Below, piece after piece: positions 1-6,288 of a stretch of 64,000 nt of DNA. The DNA lies in contig NZ_KB908079.1 of the NCBI RefSeq assembly GCF_000382345.1, forward strand, positions 62,001-126,000, in the 5' to 3' direction. Every line of letters starts with the position of its first letter. Position 1 is the first letter of the stretch. The position numbers and the translations under genes are program-made. A model generated the notes under the pieces. That model was not told the origin of the DNA. It ran no database searches and saw nothing but the letters and a program-made list of their open reading frames with translations. Source of the stretch: Massilia niastensis DSM 21313 (GTDB lineage Bacteria > Pseudomonadota > Gammaproteobacteria > Burkholderiales > Burkholderiaceae_D).

Positions 1-426
1 GTAGGCGGCCGCGCGGTCGGGCCAGTGGATGCGGCGCCGCTCCGAGAAGCGCGCCGGCGAAAAGCGCGAGCCCCAGCCGCGCAGCTTGGCCAGGCGCCAG
101 ACGAAGGCGCGCCAGCCCGCCACCACCGGGGAATCGAGCATCACGACGCAGCGCGCCAGGTCCGGCCGCTGCTTCGCCGCCATCATGCTCAGCATGCCTC
201 CCAGCGAGTGCCCGACCAGGATCGCCGGCCGCCCGTAGCTGCCGAGGTGGGCGATCAGTTCCTCCACCAGCCCATGCCAGCCATCGCCCACCGGGTAGCG
301 CGGATCGTGGCCGTGCATGTCGAAGGCGTGCACCTCGTAGTGGGTGCGCAGCGCGTCCAGCATGCGGCTGTAGGTACCGGCGGGATAGCTGTTCCCATGG
401 GCGAAATGGAGCAAGGGTTTGGTCAT
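1..426 (-). CDS. alpha/beta hydrolase, C-terminus outside window
   Basis: The reading frame starts at the CAT at 424-426 and runs off the left edge, so 142 codons of the N-terminal half are visible. The protein opens MTKPLLHFAHGNSYPAG, a typical first beta strand plus oxyanion loop (HGN), and has the nucleophile elbow GHSLGG at about residues 89-94, with Ser as the expected nucleophile. The Asp and His of the triad lie outside the window. This fold covers esterases, lipases and haloalkane dehalogenase relatives, so the substrate cannot be named. There is no signal peptide, so a cytoplasmic enzyme is expected. The next gene on the same strand ends 77 bases upstream of this start. Confidence 0.85.
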   Translation of the reverse strand, partial: MTKPLLHFAHGNSYPAGTYSRMLDALRTHYEVHAFDMHGHDPRYPVGDGWHGLVEELIAHLGSYGRPAILVGHSLGGMLSMMAAKQRPDLARCVVMLDSPVVAGWRAFVWRLAKLRGWGSRFSPARFSERRRIHWPDRAAAY

Positions 427-503
427 GGACTAGGGCCGGCGCGCGGCCAGTGGTGGATCACGGCGGACCATTGTAATGGGACTCGCCGGCCCGCGGACCT
501 CCT

Positions 504-1364
504 TTAGAGGGAAACCCCTACTGTGATGGTCGCGACATAGCCCTGGCTGGCATTGCCTGTTACGCTCGCCATCTGCAGCGCCGTGCCGTCGCTGAACACG
601 TTGTCGGTCGCATAGCTGATGCGCGCCAGGTTGCTCGCGCTGGTGCCGTAGCCCGACGCCGTATAGGCCTCGTTCAGGCTCGCCATCGGGAAGGTGAACT
701 GCGAAGTCTTGATGCGGTTCGATGCGCTGTTCGCCTTCGCCAGGGTCGGGTAGACCTCGAAGTGCACGTGCGGCATGCGTCCGTCGTAGCAGCCGGGGAA
801 GATCGTCGTGAACGTGACCAGTCCCTGGCTGTCGGCCTCCTGCACGCCGCGCAGGTAGTTTTCGTTCGTGATCCCGCTCGAATACATCGAGTAGCCGCCC
901 TCGCGGGTACAGTGCCACAGGTAGACCGCGGCGCCGGTGGCCGGCGCGCAGTCGCTGACGACGTTCACCAGTTGCAGGCGGATGGTCAGCGGCACGCCTG
1001 GCGCCGTGCCGCTCGCGCCGGCGACGCTGGTGCGGATATCGCTGCGCACGATGCCCGACAGGATCAGCGCGTTCGCCACCCCGTTGGCGTTGCGGTTGCT
1101 GCCGTCGCCCGGATACGGGCCGCCGGTTTCCTCGGGAATCACCGCGCAGGCGGCGCTGGTACTGCCGGTGCCGCTGGTGCCGGTGCTGCCGGTGGTGGTC
1201 GAGGTCGAGATGCCGAAGCCGCTGTCGGCGCCGCTGCCGCCGCAGCTGGCCAGCGGCACCGCGGCCGCGCCGGCGAACAGCCAGCGCAGCGACTGGCGGC
1301 GGCTGGCGGGCTGGGCCAGCATCTTCTCGAGGTCGAGGGCAAGGCCGTGATCGTGGTAGTCCAT
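504..1364 (-). CDS. intradiol ring-cleavage dioxygenase-like lipoprotein
   Basis: A 286-residue protein. The N-terminus has an RRQSLRWLFAGAAA stretch that looks like a Tat-type signal, followed by a lipobox-like LASC, then a Ser/Thr/Gly-rich linker. The C-terminal part (about 75-286) resembles the protocatechuate 3,4-dioxygenase beta fold: ETGGPYPGD, then VYLWHCTREGGYSMY, then PGCYDGRMPHVHFEV, where Tyr and the HxH pair match the non-haem Fe(III) ligands of the family. Such exported intradiol-like proteins are common in Gram-negatives and most have no proven substrate. It lies 21 bases downstream of the CpxP/Spy-like gene on the same strand and may be co-transcribed with it. The fold assignment is firm, the aromatic substrate unknown. 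Confidence 0.8.
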   Translation of the reverse strand: MDYHDHGLALDLEKMLAQPASRRQSLRWLFAGAAAVPLASCGGSGADSGFGISTSTTTGSTGTSGTGSTSAACAVIPEETGGPYPGDGSNRNANGVANALILSGIVRSDIRTSVAGASGTAPGVPLTIRLQLVNVVSDCAPATGAAVYLWHCTREGGYSMYSSGITNENYLRGVQEADSQGLVTFTTIFPGCYDGRMPHVHFEVYPTLAKANSASNRIKTSQFTFPMASLNEAYTASGYGTSASNLARISYATDNVFSDGTALQMASVTGNASQGYVATITVGVSL

Positions 1365-1385
1365 GGGGTCTCCGTGCTGTCCGGT

Positions 1386-1859
1386 TTATTGGCGGGCGCC
1401 GCGCTGCTGCGGCTTCTTGAGCTGCTCGCGCTGCTCCGCGGTCAGGAGCGCCATGATCCGGGCGTCGGTGCGCAGGCGCAGGATTTCCTGGTCGGCGATC
1501 GCCTGGCCCAGCGCCTGGGCGTGCGGGGCGGCCTTCGACTGTTCGAATTGCGGGGCGCCGCGCAGCGCGCGCAGGGCTTCGCGCGCCTTGCGTTCGGTCT
1601 TGTCGAGCTCGCGCTGCTTCGGCGCCTGCTCGTGCAGGATCGCGAACACGCGGTCCTGCTGCGCTTCGCTCAGGTCGAGGCCGCGCAGATGCGGCAGGCC
1701 GCCCGGGCCGCGGCGCTCGTGAGCACGCCCTTCCGACGGTGCACCGTCCTGGCCCGGACGCGCGTCGCCGCCCGGCGGCATCGGCTGGGCCAGCACGGCC
1801 GGGGTGGCGAGAAGGCAGGCGGCGAAGGCGGCCGCGGCGCGGAGGGAAGTCAGTGTCAT
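1386..1859 (-). CDS. CpxP/Spy-type periplasmic LTxxQ protein
   Basis: A 157-residue exported protein. The start at 1859 was chosen because a GAGGA ribosome site precedes it and an Ala-rich signal peptide ending near VLAQ follows directly; an upstream in-frame ATG at 1907 would add 16 polar residues before the signal. The mature protein is charged and helical, with LSEAQQDRV and LTAEQREQL motifs typical of the Spy/CpxP family of periplasmic chaperones that curb envelope stress signalling. It is transcribed away from a CpxR/CpxA-like pair, as cpxP is in enterobacteria, and the shared 134-base gap holds CpxR-box-like repeats. The role as feedback inhibitor or chaperone for the neighbouring kinase is inferred from this arrangement. 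Confidence 0.85.
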   Translation of the reverse strand: MTLTSLRAAAAFAACLLATPAVLAQPMPPGGDARPGQDGAPSEGRAHERRGPGGLPHLRGLDLSEAQQDRVFAILHEQAPKQRELDKTERKAREALRALRGAPQFEQSKAAPHAQALGQAIADQEILRLRTDARIMALLTAEQREQLKKPQQRGARQ

Positions 1860-1907
1860 GGTGGTGTCCTCGTGTGTATCGGAGCCGCCATTCTCTGGCC
1901 CGGCCAT

Positions 1908-1942
1908 GTAAAGCGCTTACAAGCAAGGTAAATCCACGTAAA
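1908..1942. promoter_or_regulatory. CpxR-box-like GTAAA repeats in divergent promoter
   Basis: GTAAA occurs at 1908-1912, 1928-1932 and 1938-1942. The last two are separated by exactly five bases, matching the GTAAA-N5-GTAAA consensus known for CpxR. The first copy is 20 bases upstream of the second, so all three are in helical phase. The site lies between the divergent CpxP/Spy-like gene (start 1859) and the response regulator (start 1994), so it could control both. The match is seen in the sequence; binding is inferred. Confidence 0.65.
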
Positions 1943-1993
1943 TATTCCTGTGCAACAACTTGGATAGGCGGCGCACTTTGCTATCCTTGCGCC

Positions 1994-2680
1994 ATGAGCC
2001 ATGTATTACTGATCGACGATGACGTCGAACTTGTCGGAATGTTTGCTGAATACCTCGAACAGGAGGGTTTCAGCGTTTCCTGCGTCCATAACGGCGAGGA
2101 CGGCGTGCGCGAAGCGCTGGCCGGCCATCACGCCATCGCCATCCTCGACGTGATGATGCCGGGCATGAGCGGCATCGACGCCCTGCGCCAGATCCGCGCC
2201 GCCAGCCGGATGCCGATCCTGATGCTGACCGCGCGCGGCGACGATGCCGACCGCATCCTCGGCCTGGAACTGGGCGCCGACGACTATGTCGCCAAGCCCT
2301 GCACGCCGCGCGAGCTGACCGCCCGCGTGCGCGCGATCCTGCGCCGCACCAATGCCGCGCCGGACAACGGCCCCGGCGTGGTGCTCACCGTGGGCAAGCT
2401 CACCATGCTGCCCGAGCAGCGGCGCGCCACCTGGGACGGCGCGCCGCTGGACCTGACCAGCACCGAATTCAACCTGCTCGAAGTCCTGGCCCGCAACGCC
2501 GGCCGCCCGGTGAGCAAGAACGAGCTGTCCGAGCAGGGCCTGGGCCGCCCGCTGGCCCGCTTCGACCGCAACATCGATGTCCACCTGAGCAGCCTGCGCC
2601 ACAAGCTGGGGCCGCTGTCCGACGGCCGCTCCTGCCTGCAGACGATCTACCGCCAGGGCTACCAGTTGATCAGGGACTAG
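1994..2680 (+). CDS. cpxR: OmpR-family response regulator, CpxR-like
   Basis: A 228-residue two-domain regulator. The receiver domain (about 1-115) has the acidic pocket DDD at 8-10, phospho-acceptor Asp52 (AILDVMMPG), switch Thr79 and Lys101 (YVAKPC). The winged-helix DNA-binding domain (about 130-228) has the OmpR-type LTSTEFNLLEVLARN and the final YRQGYQL. The start at 1994 directly begins the first beta strand MSHVLLIDDD. The kinase gene follows after one base. The divergent CpxP/Spy-like gene and the GTAAA boxes upstream support a CpxR-type envelope stress role and autoregulation. The symbol rests on context and family; distinguishing CpxR from other OmpR-family regulators would need a phylogeny. 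Confidence 0.85.
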   Translation: MSHVLLIDDDVELVGMFAEYLEQEGFSVSCVHNGEDGVREALAGHHAIAILDVMMPGMSGIDALRQIRAASRMPILMLTARGDDADRILGLELGADDYVAKPCTPRELTARVRAILRRTNAAPDNGPGVVLTVGKLTMLPEQRRATWDGAPLDLTSTEFNLLEVLARNAGRPVSKNELSEQGLGRPLARFDRNIDVHLSSLRHKLGPLSDGRSCLQTIYRQGYQLIRD

Positions 2681-2681
2681 C

Positions 2682-4073
2682 ATGGGGCGCTTGTTCTGGA
2701 AGTTCTTCCTGTCGATCCTGCTGGCCCAGGTCGCCGCCACCATCGGCATCGGCGGTGCGTTCTGGCTGCGCGACCAGGCGCGCCAGCGTCAGGTGCCGGT
2801 GCTCGACACCGGACCGCCGGCCGCGATCGCACTCGACGCCGCGGCGGCCACCCTGAAGCACGGCGGCGCGGCCGCGCTGCGCGACATGCTGGGCGAGATC
2901 CGGCGTCCGCAACTGTTCGTGCTGGACGAGAGCCTCCGCGAACTGCGGGGGCGCACCGTGCCGGGCGAGCTGCTCGGCGAAGTCGAGCGCGAGCTGGGCA
3001 GCGGCGACCAGGTGCGCGGCGCGCGCCGGCTGGTCGGACCGGACGGCGCCCGCTATACCGCCTTCGTGTCGCGCCAGTTCGGCGGTCCGCCGCCCGAAGC
3101 CCGTGGCCGCGGCCGGCCGGACGGTCCGATCCCGGGCCTCTTGCCCGGCATGGATCCGGGATTCGGACGCCGGGTCGGCCAGGTGGCCGGCATCGTCGCG
3201 GCGATCCTGGCCAGCCTGCTGTTCGCCGCCCTCCTCGCCTGGTATTTTTCGCGGCCGATCCGCGCCCTGCGCGGGGCCTTCGAGGCGGCCGCCGCGGGCG
3301 ACCTGGCGCCGCGCTTCGGAACCCGTCCCACGGGCGGCGACGAATTGAGCGACCTCGGACGCGACTTCGACCGCATGAGCGGCCAGTTGCGGGCCCTGAT
3401 GGACGGCCAGCGGCGCCTGCTGCACGACGTCTCGCACGAGCTGCGCTCGCCGCTGGCGCGGCTGCAGGCGGCGGTCGGCCTGGCCCACCAGCAGCCGGAA
3501 AAGATCGGGTCGTCGCTGGAGCGGATCGAGCGCGAGAGCATCCGCATGGACAAGCTGGTCGGCGAACTGCTGACCCTGTCGCGGCTGGAGGCCGCCACCG
3601 GCATCGCGCGGCGCGAACCGGTCGACCTGGCCGAACTGGTCGACGCGATCGTGGAGGACGCGCGCTTCGAGGCCGGCGATGCCGGGCCGCGCGCGGGCGA
3701 TCCGCGCATCCTGGTGGAAGCGGAAAGCGTGACGGTCGCGGGCGATCCCGACCTGCTCTGGAGCGCGCTGGAGAACGTGGTGCGCAATGCGCTCAAGTAT
3801 GGCGCCGGCGGCGTCATCCGGGTCCTGGTCGGCATGGACCACCAGAGCGCCCGGGTCGAGGTCCTGGACCGGGGTCCGGGCATTCCGGCAGCCGAGCTAG
3901 GCAACATCTTCCAGCCCTTCTACCGCGCCAACCCGACCGGCGCCGCGGTCGATGGACATGGACTGGGACTGGCGATCGCCCAGCGCGTCGTGCACGCGCA
4001 TGGCGGCGAGATCCGCGCGGCGAACCGCGGGGACGGCGGCCTGGCGGTGACGATCACCTTGCCGCGCGCATGA
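2682..4073 (+). CDS. cpxA: sensor histidine kinase, CpxA-like
   Basis: A 463-residue membrane kinase. A transmembrane helix at about 8-28 and a second at about 170-195 (VAGIVAAILASLLFAALLAW) bracket a periplasmic sensor region of about 140 residues that ends in a Gly/Pro/Arg-rich stretch. A HAMP domain (about 195-248) leads to the dimerisation helix with HDVSHELRSPLARLQ, whose second His (residue 252) is the expected phospho-acceptor. The ATPase domain has NALKYG, DRGPGIP and GHGLGLAIA boxes. It is the cognate partner of the regulator one base upstream. What it senses is inferred from the CpxP-like neighbour (misfolded envelope protein). Confidence 0.85.
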   Translation: MGRLFWKFFLSILLAQVAATIGIGGAFWLRDQARQRQVPVLDTGPPAAIALDAAAATLKHGGAAALRDMLGEIRRPQLFVLDESLRELRGRTVPGELLGEVERELGSGDQVRGARRLVGPDGARYTAFVSRQFGGPPPEARGRGRPDGPIPGLLPGMDPGFGRRVGQVAGIVAAILASLLFAALLAWYFSRPIRALRGAFEAAAAGDLAPRFGTRPTGGDELSDLGRDFDRMSGQLRALMDGQRRLLHDVSHELRSPLARLQAAVGLAHQQPEKIGSSLERIERESIRMDKLVGELLTLSRLEAATGIARREPVDLAELVDAIVEDARFEAGDAGPRAGDPRILVEAESVTVAGDPDLLWSALENVVRNALKYGAGGVIRVLVGMDHQSARVEVLDRGPGIPAAELGNIFQPFYRANPTGAAVDGHGLGLAIAQRVVHAHGGEIRAANRGDGGLAVTITLPRA

Positions 4074-4361
4074 GATCGGGCTGGACGAAGGGACGGGCGG
4101 CGCCGGCTGCATCGAGTCGCGCCCCGCGCACTGGCCGGCTGCCCACGTCCTGGTGACATTTCTGCAATGCCGCCGCCGCGCCATCCCGGGGGAAGTTCGA
4201 AACAGGCTGCAGGCCGGGACTGGTGCGTGGCATTCCGAAGACATCCTTGCCCGCGGAGCTCGTGAGCGTCAGCGTTCCCCCGGCGGACCACCTCCCCGGC
4301 GCCAGGATGGCCTGCGCTTCCGGACAACGCAGGGTGGCTTACGCGACATTTTCATCCGGCG

Positions 4362-5219
4362 TCATCGGCCTCCGTTCTTGAGCAGATAGACCGTGCTGGT
4401 TTCACGCACGTGCCCCAGGCGGTGCTGCAGTTCGGGGACTGTCAGCCCATGCTCGGCCTCGATCCGGGCGTAGCTCACGCGCAGCGCGGAGATGCCGAGG
4501 TGGGTCAGGTGATCCAGCCCCGCACGTTCGAGCACTTTCCGGACCTGGCGCCAGACCGTGGACGGCGCAAGACGCCCGCCTTCGGACGACGCGGGAAAGA
4601 ATTCCTTCAGGGCGCCCAGGCCCGCTTCTTCCCTGGCCTTGAACCACTGTTCGACGAAGGGAACGGCGGCTTCGCGAATAGGAACCGCGCGGCTCAGGTG
4701 GCGATGGTGCACCATGACGATCGGTGCGACCTCCCGCAGGAAGACATCCTTCGCATCGAGGTGGATCGTTTCTTTTAACTTCAACCCGGTGCCCAGGGAG
4801 AGCGCCAGCAAGGCGGCATCCCGGGTTTTCTTCCAGGTTCGTGGCGTCGGCAATGCAGCCAGAAAAGCCCGCTCCTCCTCCTCGTTGGCAAAGCCGGTCG
4901 TTGCAGCGAGTTTCTCGGGATAGCTGTAGCGGTCGCGCAGACGGAATGCCGGCGACACCTTGAGCGCGCCCGCATGCACCAGGTACGCGTAGAAGTCATC
5001 CAGGAAGCAGGCGTAACGCTTCGCCGTATTCAGGTTCTTCTGATTGCTCAAGAACCGGTTGATCGTCATTGGCGAGGCATGGAGAAGGTCTTCGTTCGCT
5101 TCATCGGCCAGCGATTCGAGCTTGTTCAAGATGGCCTCGAATACAGTCAGGGACGAGTCTCTGTAGTCCTTGCCTGCTCCGACTGAATAATCCAGTAGTA
5201 GCTTTCTCACCGGCTTCAT
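4362..5219 (-). CDS. tyrosine recombinase/integrase, degenerate catalytic set
   Basis: A 285-residue phage-integrase-family protein: SAM-like core-binding domain at about 1-95, catalytic domain at about 110-285. Visible active-site positions are GTGLKLKE (Lys147 where Arg I is usual), SALR (Ser244 where the box II His is usual, Arg247 kept), LGH (His270) and TSTVY (Tyr278, the nucleophile). Two of the usual catalytic residues are therefore replaced. The gene sits beside a lower-GC region with triplicated repeats and an RTX gene. A 5-base inverted repeat (ATATC/GATAT, 5240-5258) lies just upstream and could be an operator. The enzyme may be inactive, use a variant active site, or act in another role. 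No second recombinase is present. Confidence 0.8.
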   Translation of the reverse strand: MKPVRKLLLDYSVGAGKDYRDSSLTVFEAILNKLESLADEANEDLLHASPMTINRFLSNQKNLNTAKRYACFLDDFYAYLVHAGALKVSPAFRLRDRYSYPEKLAATTGFANEEEERAFLAALPTPRTWKKTRDAALLALSLGTGLKLKETIHLDAKDVFLREVAPIVMVHHRHLSRAVPIREAAVPFVEQWFKAREEAGLGALKEFFPASSEGGRLAPSTVWRQVRKVLERAGLDHLTHLGISALRVSYARIEAEHGLTVPELQHRLGHVRETSTVYLLKNGGR

Positions 5220-5438
5220 TGTGCACGCTCCTGTTGGCTATATCAGTAAGTACGATATGTGAAGTTTACGCCAATTTTTACGGGAAATGTGAGAAATATT
5301 GTTTCTAAGTGTTTGATTATTATGGATATAGCGAACACAACCCAGGCATGGTCCGTGACATCGCGGCGACGTGGCGAGCCCAAGATAATTGCAATTAACG
5401 CAAGTGTTTTCCTGGTCGCGGTTTTCCTGGGGTCGTGC

Positions 5439-5606
5439 CCCTCTCTTTCCGTTAATTGCGTTTTTCGAAATATAGCGGGCTGGTGGTATGGCGCCGATTC
5501 TGCTGGTGTACGGCCCCTACTTTTCCGTTAATTGCGCTTTTTGAAAATAGGAACAGGCCGCGTCCGCTTTCCGTTCAGGCGCCCTCTCTTTCCGTTAATT
5601 GCGTTT
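5439..5606 (+). repeat. three direct copies of an AT-rich repeat
   Basis: The 15-mer TTTCCGTTAATTGCG is present without mismatch at 5446-5460, 5522-5536 and 5589-5603, at steps of 76 and 67 bases. Copies 1 and 3 are identical over 25 bases (5439-5463 and 5582-5606), including a CCCTCT 5' flank and TTT 3' flank. A partial copy, CTTTCCGTT, lies at about 5568-5576. The spacers between copies differ in sequence. The repeats lie 220-390 bases upstream of the recombinase gene. They could be recombinase binding sites, ends of very short mobile units, or iteron-like protein sites. Confidence 0.8.
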
Positions 5607-5760
5607 ATATAGGACGCGCAGGCGATGGATATGTCCCCTCCCTCCCCTTGCCGCGTTGGCGGGACAAGGATCGGGACAGCCGATCATCGCCCCGGTCGAC
5701 GGTCGCCGCGACTGGACAGGGAGTTCGCTACCGGCCATACCTGGAGCATGCCGCGCGCCG

Positions 5761-6030
5761 CTATTCGGTCCACCCAGCGACGCTCCGAACGCCAGCGCAA
5801 ACGCGCCGGTCTCGTCCGTTCTCGAGCGGCGAATGCTGATGACGCCGTAGCGGGCAACAAGCTCGGCCTTCGGCTGCTGGCAGCGATCGCGGCAGCGCAG
5901 AGAACGCGAAACATGACGCGGCCTTCCCTGTCGGACGTACTTGCGAGTCTTCAATATTCACCGTCCCATCGTCATATAGCTTCATCTTCTCGACAAACGA
6001 TGTCCATGCAGCAGGTTCCGCAGTCGCCAT
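5761..6030 (-). pseudogene. small ORF fragment, possibly frameshifted
   Basis: An ATG at 6030 is preceded by a GAGGA-type ribosome site and opens a protein-like sequence (MATAEPAAWTSFVEKMKLYD, then DDGTVNIEDSQVRP). After about 38 codons the frame loses protein-like character and ends at 5761. A different minus-strand frame over about 5760-5880 reads AELVARYGVISIRRSRTDE and looks more protein-like. This pattern fits a gene broken by a frameshift. No family was recognised. A short intact gene of 89 codons is the alternative. Confidence 0.35.
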
Positions 6031-6288
6031 CGTGTCCTCGCTGCACACACCCGCACGCACGAGCAGTTAACTTACGTTTGCGAGCAAAAGTAATAAAATG
6101 AAGCGTGCGCTAATGATGAGCACGGTTCGAATATTTCCCGCACCGAAGAGATCCATGGTTTGAGTCACGACGCCAGCTGCTGATGCGGCCGTGCGGGCGC
6201 GAATGCGCCACGCAATGCGACATCGGTCCTGCTGATCTTTCATCCGTCCCCCAAGTGTCCGGGACGCGAATTGCCAAGAGGGAGAATA

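Larger units (their letters stand above)
5220..6288. other. lower-GC, largely non-coding accessory stretch
   Basis: About 1.07 kb between the recombinase and the RTX gene. Its base composition is clearly less GC-rich than the rest of the window. It holds an AT-rich repeat in three copies (5439-5606), an inverted partial copy (GCAATTAACG at 5391-5400) and the start of one plausible small gene on the minus strand (ATG at 6030). No other convincing open frame, RNA gene or terminator was seen. The composition, the recombinase and the repeats together suggest acquired DNA or a decayed mobile element. Confidence 0.6.

Noticed and set aside
4074-4361. A gene or terminator between the CpxA-like kinase and the recombinase
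   Set aside because: No frame with a ribosome site or protein-like sequence and no clear hairpin with T-run was seen in these 288 bases.
5439-5606. CRISPR array
   Set aside because: Only three repeats, unit steps differ (76 and 67 bases), repeats are not uniform in length and no cas gene is near.
5439-5606. Integron attC sites
   Set aside because: The repeat lacks the GTTRRRY/RYYYAAC pair; the neighbour recombinase lacks the IntI-specific insertion.
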